This document shows positions 54,538-62,828 of a stretch of 64,000 nucleotides of DNA, piece after piece (within the stretch, counting starts at the first letter, position 1; every line of letters begins with the position of its first letter). The position numbers were made by a program, and so were the translations under genes. The notes under the pieces are model-generated. The model did not search any database. It worked only from the letters and a program-made list of their open reading frames with translations, and was not told where the DNA came from. Source of the stretch: Candidatus Heimdallarchaeota archaeon (lineage in GTDB: Archaea > Asgardarchaeota > Heimdallarchaeia > JABLTI01); NCBI GenBank assembly GCA_019056785.1, contig DXJV01000085.1:16476-80475 (forward strand), read 5' to 3'.

Positions 54538-56799
54538 TTATTTCTTTCTTCTATTTTCTCTGATTAATAAGATAGTAACAACGAAGAAGCTTGTGGTAAT
54601 GGGAATAAAGACAACAACATAAAGGCTTGGTTCTTTAGGTTCGTGGTTGTTCAGTCGATAGATTTCCAAACCATCCCAGCCGTCAGCAATAAAGATTAGC
54701 CCCTCATGATAGACAACATCATAACAAAGACCACGGTAGTGGTCGCGAACGGCGGCAACTTCTGTGAGCTCGCTGGGATTGGTGATGTCAACAACACGCA
54801 AACCGCCAGCATACTGGGCAATATAGGCATAGTTATCTTCCACTGTAAGTGCCTGAGCAAAGCCCCAGCCATTAGAGAGCCGGGCGATTTTAAGGGGGGC
54901 AGACTTGTTCTTGGCATCGATCATCCGGAGCTCAGACCAATCGTTGCAGAGAAAGATCACGTCACCACGAACATAAATCGCATTCACGCGGCTGGGAAAA
55001 TAAAGCCAAGAAAGCGCCACAGGATTGACCGGCGTGGCATAATTGATATCCACTATTGCGAGAATCCCACTGCCCATGGATGTGAGATATAGATACTCGC
55101 CATTAAGGAAGATATCTCCGAGAGCGAAGAGCGGTTCAGCAATTGCAATCCGCCAGTAGAGCTGCGGGTTTGTCTTATCCGAACAATCGATGATAAAGAG
55201 GTCATGCCAGTCGTGGGCGAGGTAGATGCGCTGATATTTTTTATCGAGAACAAGGCTGCGGAAATTGCCGACTTCAGGTTCAAAGCGGTATTGTCCCACG
55301 AGTTCGGGATTCGTGGGGTCGCGTACATCCAGAATATCAAGCCCCTCTTTTGCAATAGCCAAATACGCATACCCCTCTGAAACAACGATGTCCATTATTG
55401 CATCTTGAGGGTATTGATAGCTTCCCACCAGCTTCGGTGCGCTTGTATTGGCAATATTAATAATTTCAAGTTTGGAAGGATAATATGGCCAATCGCGTCT
55501 TGTGCAAAGATAGGCGTAATTGCCTTCTACTGCTAGCCGCCAGGCTAAACCATTGGTGTCAAAAGCGCCGATAAGGGAAAGCTGACTGAGATTGGAAATA
55601 TCAAGTGCGAAGAGCCCAAAATGATAATCCGCACAAAATAAGCTTTGATTGTTTTTTCCAGCTGCCACAGAAAAGATTTCGAACTTGAATTCAAGCGGCG
55701 ACTTGTATTCACTAATCAATGAGATATTTTCAACGTTTGTAATATTTAGTGCAATGACTTTTTTCTTCCCGGAATCAGCAAGAAAGGCAGTGGTCTGATT
55801 CACAACGCAAATATCATTTATTGTCGATGCTGTTGTCTCGTAAACGGCGACAAGCTCAGGTGCAAGAGGGTTACTGATATCGACCACTTTTAATAAGTCA
55901 TTACTATTATGAACAATGCGTCCCACCAGCAAATAATCACCTACCTTCGCAAGCTCATTTCCTCCATCGATATCAATACTTGCCACTTCGACGGGATTAT
56001 ATGGGTCAGAAACATCAATTGCTACAACTTCTGGCCCTGGCGTAGAAAAAGCATAGTTTCCGGAGATGAGTGGCTCATAATAAAACCCTCCTATTTGTGT
56101 TCTGTTGATCTCTCCCGTCATGAATGGCTTTCTCGGGTCGGAAAAATCGATGATGCGAAAAACATTACCTTTGGAATATCTTGCAGTACCATCATCGACA
56201 ACATAGGCAAAAGTTCCCCGGATAGAGAAATATAGTATTTCTCCTGGGAATTTACTCAGGAGAACTGGTCTTGTTGGCTCGGCAATATCAATAAATAACA
56301 GCCCATTATAGCCATCTGCAAGTACTGCGATTGTCCCGCTGACCTCTACCCATGGAGCATAGTTAGAGTCCCAGGGATTTCTAAATGAGACGGGGCGCTC
56401 TTCATTGAAACTGCTCAAGAGCGTTGGGGTTGCGGGATCAGAGACATTAAAGATCAACAGTTCACCTGGATTACATGCAACAAAAGCCAATTCATCTTGT
56501 ACCACAAGATCGACTGGTCCACCATAGCGATTGCGATATTGCCCCACTTCTTGGAGCGTTGCTGAGAAATTGCCATCGACAAGTGCATTTTCTGTTTCAG
56601 CACTTGTAATCGTTCTTGCCGCGAGATCATTTACTTGTAATGCTCTAAAAAAACTCACACTCAGGATTATAAAAGCAAAAATGGCGACCGCTAATACACT
56701 CTTCTTTCCTTTTCGTCTTCTACTTTTGTCAGCCATTCTTCTCACCAGTTCAGAATTACTTTTCCTTTCAACAAAAGTGTCTCTTGTTTTTCTTTTCAT
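54538..56799 (-). CDS. Surface LVIVD-repeat beta-propeller protein
   Basis: A 753-residue extracellular protein. The N-terminal basic stretch and membrane span (VLAVAIFAFIILSVSFF) begin near residue 35, and a C-terminal span (VVFIPITTSFFVVTILLI) anchors it. Between are many LVIVD-type repeats of the form AYIAxxxGGLRVVDITNPSEL, which build beta-propellers; at least a dozen are visible. Such proteins are common on archaeal surfaces and are thought to bind partners or surfaces. Divergent from the subtilase gene, possibly a surface pair. Confidence 0.85.
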   Translation of the reverse strand: MKRKTRDTFVERKSNSELVRRMADKSRRRKGKKSVLAVAIFAFIILSVSFFRALQVNDLAARTITSAETENALVDGNFSATLQEVGQYRNRYGGPVDLVVQDELAFVACNPGELLIFNVSDPATPTLLSSFNEERPVSFRNPWDSNYAPWVEVSGTIAVLADGYNGLLFIDIAEPTRPVLLSKFPGEILYFSIRGTFAYVVDDGTARYSKGNVFRIIDFSDPRKPFMTGEINRTQIGGFYYEPLISGNYAFSTPGPEVVAIDVSDPYNPVEVASIDIDGGNELAKVGDYLLVGRIVHNSNDLLKVVDISNPLAPELVAVYETTASTINDICVVNQTTAFLADSGKKKVIALNITNVENISLISEYKSPLEFKFEIFSVAAGKNNQSLFCADYHFGLFALDISNLSQLSLIGAFDTNGLAWRLAVEGNYAYLCTRRDWPYYPSKLEIINIANTSAPKLVGSYQYPQDAIMDIVVSEGYAYLAIAKEGLDILDVRDPTNPELVGQYRFEPEVGNFRSLVLDKKYQRIYLAHDWHDLFIIDCSDKTNPQLYWRIAIAEPLFALGDIFLNGEYLYLTSMGSGILAIVDINYATPVNPVALSWLYFPSRVNAIYVRGDVIFLCNDWSELRMIDAKNKSAPLKIARLSNGWGFAQALTVEDNYAYIAQYAGGLRVVDITNPSELTEVAAVRDHYRGLCYDVVYHEGLIFIADGWDGLEIYRLNNHEPKEPSLYVVVFIPITTSFFVVTILLIRENRRKK

Positions 56800-56943
56800 T
56801 CTTTAAATAATTTTGGATGAAAGCGAGATTATCAATCATTTATTTCAAAAAAAAATACTTTTTTAAATGAATAGTCTGTTTGTTTTCGTACCCTTTTTAG
56901 GGTTTTTTCGTGAAAGGAAAAAAATTTCGGTTGAGATGGAAAA

Positions 56944-59169
56944 ATGATTTATCGCTTTTCTCATCGAAAAAGAAGGGAGCAAAAGAGACATTCGACTGTT
57001 TTTTTGCTTTGTTGTTTGTTTCTTTTCTCTATAACGAGTTTGTTAGTGAGCAATGGTCCTTGCGCTGCTTCTAGCGTTCAGGGCGTTGCTGAAGTCCTTT
57101 TTTGCTCTGAACATTTGTTTGTCCTACCTGAAAAAGAAGTGTGGCTTTTCTCTCAAGATAGCTTGGTCTGTGCTTCTTTCTCCCCCTTTAAAGCTGGTGT
57201 CGGCCAAGAAATCCCTGACTGGTCATCCGGCGGTCCTCTCGACTCTTACGAGGATACTTCCATGCTTTCCTATCTTGGTCTAGATTATATTCGTACCAAC
57301 ATTAATCCAAGTGTAACGCCCACTGTCGTTATTTTCGATCAGTTGGTTGATTATACCCACCCTGCGTTAAAGCCTGTTGTTGATATGGTTGTGACAATTG
57401 ATAATAATGGTGACTACAAAGACTATCATAAAGCTCAGCTTAATTACATGGATCCTTATAATATTTCAGACCCATTATATGCTTATTTACATCATCAGAA
57501 TTTTTATGGTCATGGCACGCATGTTGCGGGGATAGTGCATCAAATAGCACCTAATGCGAGTATAATTTCTGTTGCACATAAATCGTTACCTCCATGGGGG
57601 TATAATACCGTTGTCCATGCTTTCTTGGACTGGTTGGATGGTGCCAAAGATTCGTATGGTTCTCTAATTGTGAGCATTAGTGAAGGGTGGAACTCTGATC
57701 AGCTAGACATTCCTGGGATTTCGAGTAAATTCCGCGCTCTTGCTGCTTCAGGAAAAGTTCTTTTTGTTTTAGCTGCTGGTAATGAAGCTGCGAATGAACC
57801 TACCAATGGTGATCTTATTTATCCTGCAGAGCTTGCGAATGATTGGCATCGACAAGAACCGTTTCGAGATGAGCGCTATTGCGTTGCTGATAAAGTTGAT
57901 ATTGATGGTGGACCGATCTATGCGAACGGTATTCTCAGTGTTAGTTCGGTGTATGATGAAGGCGTTAATACTGGTAAGCGTAAGGACAGTTATGTTTATG
58001 ATAAAGATGCCGATGGCGACTTGCAGCTCATGGCACCGGGCTTTGATATTCTCTCTACCTTTCCTGTGAATAACAGCATTAACCCTGATAGAACCTATAG
58101 TGCTGTGATGTCTGGTACGAGCATGGCTACTCCTATTGTTGCTGGTATTGCTGCGCTATATAGCTCTCTTTATCTTCAGATTAGTACCTTTGCAGTTGAG
58201 CGTGACTTGCTTCAAACAGCACATTATGATGCGAATGTTCCCTATGATCCAACAATAGAGGTAGAACGCATTGAGCTTCAGAAACGCTATGGTCTCGGAA
58301 TGATAAATCCTTTTGAGCTTTTTGGCTTTGAGTCGCTTGACCGTGATAACGATGGCTTATTTGATACCCTTGAATTATATAAATATCATACCAATCCTCG
58401 AACTGCAGATAGCGATAACGATGGTTTGACAGATAAAGAAGAGGTTCTTCTTTGGCAAGATGGCTTTCAAACTGATCCTAACAACCCTGATTCTGATAGT
58501 GATGGTTTACTAGATGGTGAAGAATTTTCTTATGGTTGTAATCCTCTCACCCCTGATACTGATGGTGACGGACTGACAGATTATTATGAAATTACTTCCT
58601 CTAATACTGATCCTACTAAGGTTGACACTGATGCTGACAGCTTGACTGACTACGATGAGTGTGAAGTCTATTCTACCAATCCCCTCTTAAAAGATACCGA
58701 TGGCGACAACTGGGAAGATGCATATGAGCTCTTTACAACAGGAACGAGCCCTATAAAGAGCGATACTGATGCTGATGGCTTACTTGATAGTTCGGAGTTC
58801 TCTATCTGGCGGTCTCTAGGCTATTCATATAGCACCAGTTATAGTTATTGTCTGAAAAAGGATGTGGATAATGATGGACTCTCTGATGGCTACGAGTACA
58901 ACCACGGTCTTAAACCTGACGACAGCGATACAGACAATGATGGCATGCCAGATGGTTATGAAGTTGCTCATGGTCTCAATCCTAAAGTGAATGATGCCAA
59001 CTTTGATAAAGATGGTGATGGGCTAACAAATCATTACGAATATCAACTCGGCACAGAACCAGACAATAGCGATACTGATGGTGATGGCTACTCTGACAGC
59101 TGGGAGCTTGCCAATGGTTATAATCCCCTTGATGCTACGAGTAAACCCGGTGGCATCGGCTTCTGGTAA
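56944..59169 (+). CDS. Secreted subtilisin-like serine protease (S8) with Ca-binding repeats
   Basis: A 741-residue exported protease. It has a signal peptide (basic start, hydrophobic run to about residue 43), a pro-region and the S8 catalytic domain with Asp132 in [11 protein letters not shown], His193 in GHGTHVAGI, the oxyanion Asn280 in AAGN and Ser393 in SGTSMATP. Residues about 450-740 are thrombospondin-type-3-like repeats rich in DxDxDG ([24 protein letters not shown] and others) that would bind calcium. No membrane anchor is seen at the C terminus. It would degrade proteins outside the cell. Confidence 0.93.
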   Translation: MIYRFSHRKRREQKRHSTVFLLCCLFLFSITSLLVSNGPCAASSVQGVAEVLFCSEHLFVLPEKEVWLFSQDSLVCASFSPFKAGVGQEIPDWSSGGPLDSYEDTSMLSYLGLDYIRTNINPSVTPTVVIFDQLVDYTHPALKPVVDMVVTIDNNGDYKDYHKAQLNYMDPYNISDPLYAYLHHQNFYGHGTHVAGIVHQIAPNASIISVAHKSLPPWGYNTVVHAFLDWLDGAKDSYGSLIVSISEGWNSDQLDIPGISSKFRALAASGKVLFVLAAGNEAANEPTNGDLIYPAELANDWHRQEPFRDERYCVADKVDIDGGPIYANGILSVSSVYDEGVNTGKRKDSYVYDKDADGDLQLMAPGFDILSTFPVNNSINPDRTYSAVMSGTSMATPIVAGIAALYSSLYLQISTFAVERDLLQTAHYDANVPYDPTIEVERIELQKRYGLGMINPFELFGFESLDRDNDGLFDTLELYKYHTNPRTADSDNDGLTDKEEVLLWQDGFQTDPNNPDSDSDGLLDGEEFSYGCNPLTPDTDGDGLTDYYEITSSNTDPTKVDTDADSLTDYDECEVYSTNPLLKDTDGDNWEDAYELFTTGTSPIKSDTDADGLLDSSEFSIWRSLGYSYSTSYSYCLKKDVDNDGLSDGYEYNHGLKPDDSDTDNDGMPDGYEVAHGLNPKVNDANFDKDGDGLTNHYEYQLGTEPDNSDTDGDGYSDSWELANGYNPLDATSKPGGIGFW

Positions 59170-59220
59170 TCATTTTCCTCTTTTTTTTTCTCTTTTTCCA
59201 AAAGATCTCTTCTATTTTTT
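59170..59220. terminator. T-rich convergent terminator zone
   Basis: A short gap between the convergent subtilase and PIN genes with TTTTTTTTT and other T-rich runs on the plus strand, typical of archaeal intrinsic termination. No stem-loop is obvious. Confidence 0.4.
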
Positions 59221-59616
59221 CTATCTTAGTAATTGGAGATGTGTTTTTTTCCGTACAAAAATAACTGGCACACCCTTTTTTCTTAGCTTCTTTTTCAAAT
59301 CTTTGTCATTTGTGACAACTACTTTTTCTGGTGGTTCTTTGGTGGCATAAGCAATTATTTTTTCATCTGTTGTTGGAATTGTTTCAGGGTTGTAATTGAT
59401 GACTGTTATTTTCTTTCTCAATTTTTCAAGAAACAAAAGGTGTTTTTTCATTTTCATTTCTCTTTTCGCTAGAATCTCGAGTTCAGCGATACAGGCTGAA
59501 AGTATTACAACGTTGAACTCTTGGGTAAGTAGCCGTTCTAATTCAAAATTCAGGTTAAACTTTCCCTCTGAAAGGTAAATAATAATATTAGTATCTAAAA
59601 TTACTTCCAAGGGCAA
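59221..59616 (-). CDS. PIN-domain ribonuclease-like protein
   Basis: A 131-residue PIN domain. The acidic residues are placed as expected: LDTNIIIYL (Asp), SACIAELEIL (Glu), DEKIIAYA (Asp) and VVTNDKDLKKKL (Asp). PIN proteins are Mg-dependent RNases. Its place directly after aIF2 gamma in the S6e-aIF2gamma gene string is common in archaea and points to rRNA processing or translation rather than a VapC toxin; no antitoxin gene is present. Confidence 0.85.
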   Translation of the reverse strand: MPLEVILDTNIIIYLSEGKFNLNFELERLLTQEFNVVILSACIAELEILAKREMKMKKHLLFLEKLRKKITVINYNPETIPTTDEKIIAYATKEPPEKVVVTNDKDLKKKLRKKGVPVIFVRKKTHLQLLR

Positions 59617-59656
59617 CTTTCATCTTCCCCCTTTTTTGCTGAAGAAAAAAAGCCGT

Positions 59657-61096
59657 TTATTGGATGATGCCAAATCCAATAAGCCTAAAGCGTTCATGTA
59701 TTCGTCGTGATATCGCAACTCTAGTGCCGGCTTCTGCAGCAACGGGACGTGCTAATCGCACAGTAACAATATTGCCTTTCTTAATATTCGTAACCACTCC
59801 CAAAGTAATAGCGGTCCAAACATTTAGCATTAATTGTTCATTAATCGCCAGGTTTTTTACTTTGGTTTTTTCAGACATACCAACAACGTAATCCATCAAG
59901 TTTGCTTGAAAGGTTAATTCTTCAAGAACAGGAGGAAGTTTGCCGGGCTTTCCAATAATGTTCCCAACAAGGTTATCAGAACGAGTATAGGCAGGGTCAA
60001 TTTCCGTGCCGATAGACATTAATCCCCCTGGCTTTGCTTCGCGTACTTTCCCGAGAGTGCCTGCATGAATGCTGGTAATCCGAGTTCTAATGGGGACATA
60101 TTTCTTACCGAAACGAGTGCCGGGGATAATTTCAATCTCATCACCTTCTCGTAAGACACCCTGAAGAATGGACCCGCCTAAAACACCGCCTAAAAGGTTT
60201 TCTGGGGGTGTGCCGGGTTTGTTCACTTCAAATGAACGGGCAACAAACATCCGTGGATCTTTCTTCTCATCTCTTTTCGGAGTTTTAATAACCTCTTCTA
60301 TGGTTTTAATTAAAACATCTAAATTAGCGCCATGAACTGCACTCATTGGAATGATAGGAGCATTTTCAGCAACGGTACCCTTGACAAAGTTTTTGATTTC
60401 CTGATAATTCTTCAGTGCTTGTTCTTCAGAGACAAGTTCCACCTTATTTTGAACGATAATAATATTTTGAATACCAACAGCATCCATTGCAGCAAGATGC
60501 TCTCTTGTCTGTGCTTGAGGACATTTTTCATTGGCAGCAATAACGAGAATAGCGCCATCAAAAATTGCTGCTCCAGTAAGCAGCGTTGCCATTAAAACTT
60601 CGTGCCCTGGGGCATCAACAAAAGAAATACGCCTCGAGACTTTCGTTTCAGACCCACAATGGGGGCAAATTGTTTGTGTTGTCCACTTTTGAGGGTCTGG
60701 GCATTTTGTGCAGTAACGAATATCCGTATCGGCATACCCTAATCGAATAGTGATGCCTCGTTTTAATTCTTCAGAATGTGTGTCAGGAAAGGTGCCAGTA
60801 AGAGCTTTCACTAAGGTTGACTTGCCATGATCAACATGACCAATTGTTCCAATATTGATTTCTGCTTGTTTGCCAGTAGAATAAGCTTCTTCTTCTTCTT
60901 CTCCCTTGTTCTCCACTTCCGTTTTTTTCGTTGTAGCTGTCTTTGCCTTGGTCTTCTTTTCTTTCGTAGGTTCTTTCTTTTGTTTCTTCACTGCTGCGGT
61001 TGGAGCAGTAGTTGTTTTACTACTCGCAGTTTCAACAACAGCTTTCTCGACTTTTTGCTCTTCATCTAGTTTGGAAGTGGTTTTCTTGCTACTCAA
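59657..61096 (-). CDS. eif2g: Translation initiation factor aIF2 subunit gamma
   Basis: A 479-residue GTPase that binds initiator Met-tRNA with the alpha subunit. G1 is GHVDHGKST, G3 is DAPGH and G4 is NKVE. A zinc knuckle CTKCPDP with CPHCGSE and ITIRLGYADTDI are typical of e/aIF2 gamma. Archaeal forms usually begin close to G1, but here a Lys/Thr/Ala/Glu-rich, disordered extension of about 75 residues precedes it. It is downstream of S6e by 7 bases and precedes the PIN gene. Confidence 0.94.
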   Translation of the reverse strand: MSSKKTTSKLDEEQKVEKAVVETASSKTTTAPTAAVKKQKKEPTKEKKTKAKTATTKKTEVENKGEEEEEAYSTGKQAEINIGTIGHVDHGKSTLVKALTGTFPDTHSEELKRGITIRLGYADTDIRYCTKCPDPQKWTTQTICPHCGSETKVSRRISFVDAPGHEVLMATLLTGAAIFDGAILVIAANEKCPQAQTREHLAAMDAVGIQNIIIVQNKVELVSEEQALKNYQEIKNFVKGTVAENAPIIPMSAVHGANLDVLIKTIEEVIKTPKRDEKKDPRMFVARSFEVNKPGTPPENLLGGVLGGSILQGVLREGDEIEIIPGTRFGKKYVPIRTRITSIHAGTLGKVREAKPGGLMSIGTEIDPAYTRSDNLVGNIIGKPGKLPPVLEELTFQANLMDYVVGMSEKTKVKNLAINEQLMLNVWTAITLGVVTNIKKGNIVTVRLARPVAAEAGTRVAISRRIHERFRLIGFGIIQ

Positions 61097-61103
61097 AACG
61101 CAT

Positions 61104-61490
61104 CTATTCTCCGGTAGTTATTAATTCTTCGATTTTCTTTTTACCTGCTTGAACAATTTTCATGTTTATCTGGTAGATATCATCACTAATAGTGTTTCCT
61201 CTCACCAATTTCCTTTGCTTCTCGCCTTTCTTCTTAATTCTAAATCCTTGGCTTCGAGTGCTAAGAATGCGTTTTCGAATGGGCCCTTCAAGGTTAGAGC
61301 GCATAGGAAAGCCATCTTTGTCGCTTCCACCGGTGATCTTGAAGATGTAACCTGGAAAGCCAATTTGGCCACCATCGATTTCTTCGCTGATTCTTTTGCC
61401 GATGAGAATGTTTGCTTTAGCACCTTCGATAATTGTCTTATGTGTTTTTCCCGTCTCGGGGTTGCCAATATTCAGTTGGAATTTTGCCAC
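61104..61490 (-). CDS. rps6e: Ribosomal protein S6e
   Basis: A 128-residue small-subunit protein. It begins MAKFQLNIGNPETGKTHK, then LIGKRISEEIDGGQIGFPGY, FKITGGSDKDGFPMR and RKLVRGNTISDDIYQIN, the archaeal S6e pattern without the eukaryotic C-terminal phosphorylated tail. First gene of the S6e-aIF2gamma-PIN operon. Confidence 0.95.
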   Translation of the reverse strand: MAKFQLNIGNPETGKTHKTIIEGAKANILIGKRISEEIDGGQIGFPGYIFKITGGSDKDGFPMRSNLEGPIRKRILSTRSQGFRIKKKGEKQRKLVRGNTISDDIYQINMKIVQAGKKKIEELITTGE

Positions 61491-61644
61491 CTTGATTTCT
61501 CCTAGTATAGTTATTAGAGACCATTAAATAATTTTATCTCAAATTTCTCTGTTCGATTTCGGTTTTTTGAAGTTTATAATTTTATTGATTGTTCTTTCAA
61601 GCCTAAATCGATTTAAAAATTTCACTATTAATAGTTTTTCAAGC

Positions 61645-62574
61645 TCAGGGTTGCTGCAGAAAATTCTCGAGAATTTTTAACAGCGAAGTCTTTGTGTGAA
61701 GAATCTCTTGAATTGCCGGCATGTATTTTTTCAGCACAAGTGGAATGACTTTCCCATCAAATAATGTTTTAATAGCCAGTAGCTGGTCGCGGCTTTTGGC
61801 TGCGGCTTCGAATTTTTCCTCAGCTATTTCTCTTTCCATTATTCTCTCGAGTTTCTTAATTGTTTCCACACCTTGGTGCTCCAATTGCTCGATAAAGAGT
61901 TGTACTTGATATAAATAGGCAGCTATTTGGTCAGGTCGTTTACAAGGGGCCATACATTGATTAAAAGCACCTTTAAAGCAATGAGGGCTTTTGCCTTTTT
62001 TAAGGGGTTTAGCATAGTCACAAAGGGGAATGATCCGTAAAAAACCTGTCAACGCTGTTTGAATATTTGTGCCAACATTGAAAGGACCAAAAATATACGA
62101 ATTGGTTTGAGAAACTTGCCGGGTAATTATAACTCGTGGGATTGCTTCCCCAAGGGTAACCTCAATCAATGGGTATTCCCAGGTCATTTGGTTTAACGGC
62201 GGTTTGATTGCTGCAATTAAACTCCCTTCGAGCGTAAATGCTTCCTCGCTACTCTCGGTGATAATGTATTTTATTGTCCGAGTAAGTTGTATTATTTGTC
62301 TTTTCTTTTTCAATTCTTTATTATAACGCAAAACCGGTGATTTTTCAAGATACTCGAGAGTATAGTCCCAAGTGGCTTTTGGTTTGGTCATTTTCTGCCG
62401 TTTACTAACATTGTAAACTTTCTGAAATTGTCGTTCCTTACGCTTGCTGAAATGATCGCAAACACGTTTTTTCAAATTCACGCTTTTCCCGATGTAAAGA
62501 ATTTCATCTTGGTCGTCAAAAAAGAAATAGACGCCGGGTTTTTCAGGAAGAGTTTCTAGTTCGGCTTTATCCAT
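61645..62574 (-). CDS. UvrC-like GIY-YIG nuclease lacking the RNase H-like half
   Basis: A 309-residue protein equal to the N-terminal half of UvrC. It has a GIY-YIG nuclease domain (GVYFFFDDQDEILYIGKSVNLKKRV), the Cys cluster between CDYAKPLK and FNQCMAPC that can hold an iron-sulfur centre, and a UVR helical hairpin (EIAEEKFEAAAKSRDQL). The C-terminal RNase H-like nuclease and HhH of full UvrC (about 600 residues) are absent. It resembles Cho-type 3'-incision enzymes. The gene ends with a normal stop and no following UvrC-like ORF, so it looks intentionally short. UvrA and UvrB are not in the window. Confidence 0.87.
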   Translation of the reverse strand: MDKAELETLPEKPGVYFFFDDQDEILYIGKSVNLKKRVCDHFSKRKERQFQKVYNVSKRQKMTKPKATWDYTLEYLEKSPVLRYNKELKKKRQIIQLTRTIKYIITESSEEAFTLEGSLIAAIKPPLNQMTWEYPLIEVTLGEAIPRVIITRQVSQTNSYIFGPFNVGTNIQTALTGFLRIIPLCDYAKPLKKGKSPHCFKGAFNQCMAPCKRPDQIAAYLYQVQLFIEQLEHQGVETIKKLERIMEREIAEEKFEAAAKSRDQLLAIKTLFDGKVIPLVLKKYMPAIQEILHTKTSLLKILENFLQQP

Positions 62575-62828
62575 ATTCTATCGCACCAAGCATATTGTCG
62601 ATTCCCTTGTCAACTTATTAAAAAGCTATTTCCCTTCTTTGGTTAAAGAAGCGTTGTGAGTGAGAGAGAGAACTGAAAATAAAAAAGAAAAGGCTCTTAA
62701 GGGCAAGTCGTGCTTTATTTACAATTAATTCAGTTGCTCCAACAATTTTATTAAGAAGCAACCTTGAGTTTTTTGCAGACAACTTTTTGGAGAAAAACGA
62801 CAAACTAATTAATGGAGAAGATTTGTTA
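62575..62828. other. Divergent intergenic region before the aminotransferase
   Basis: About 250 bases between the UvrC-like gene and the aminotransferase on opposite strands. I see no gene. SD GGAGAAG lies at 62814-62820 before ATG 62829. The two promoters should lie here but no single TATA box stands out. Confidence 0.4.

Larger units (their letters stand above)
4000..62400. repeat. Over-represented palindrome CTCGAG
   Basis: The hexamer CTCGAG occurs roughly fifty times by eye in the window, against about eight expected from base composition (about 38 percent GC). Examples lie at 8086 and 8113. It occurs in both coding strands and different reading frames, as Leu-Glu (CTC GAG), Ser-Ser (TCG AGT) and others. 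Some stretches of 4-7 kb, such as about 29.6-37 kb and 54.1-59.4 kb, lack it. See findings. Confidence 0.6.

Noticed and set aside
59221-59616. PIN protein as a VapC toxin
   Set aside because: No antitoxin gene is adjacent and the gene sits in the conserved S6e-aIF2gamma string, so a housekeeping RNase is more likely.
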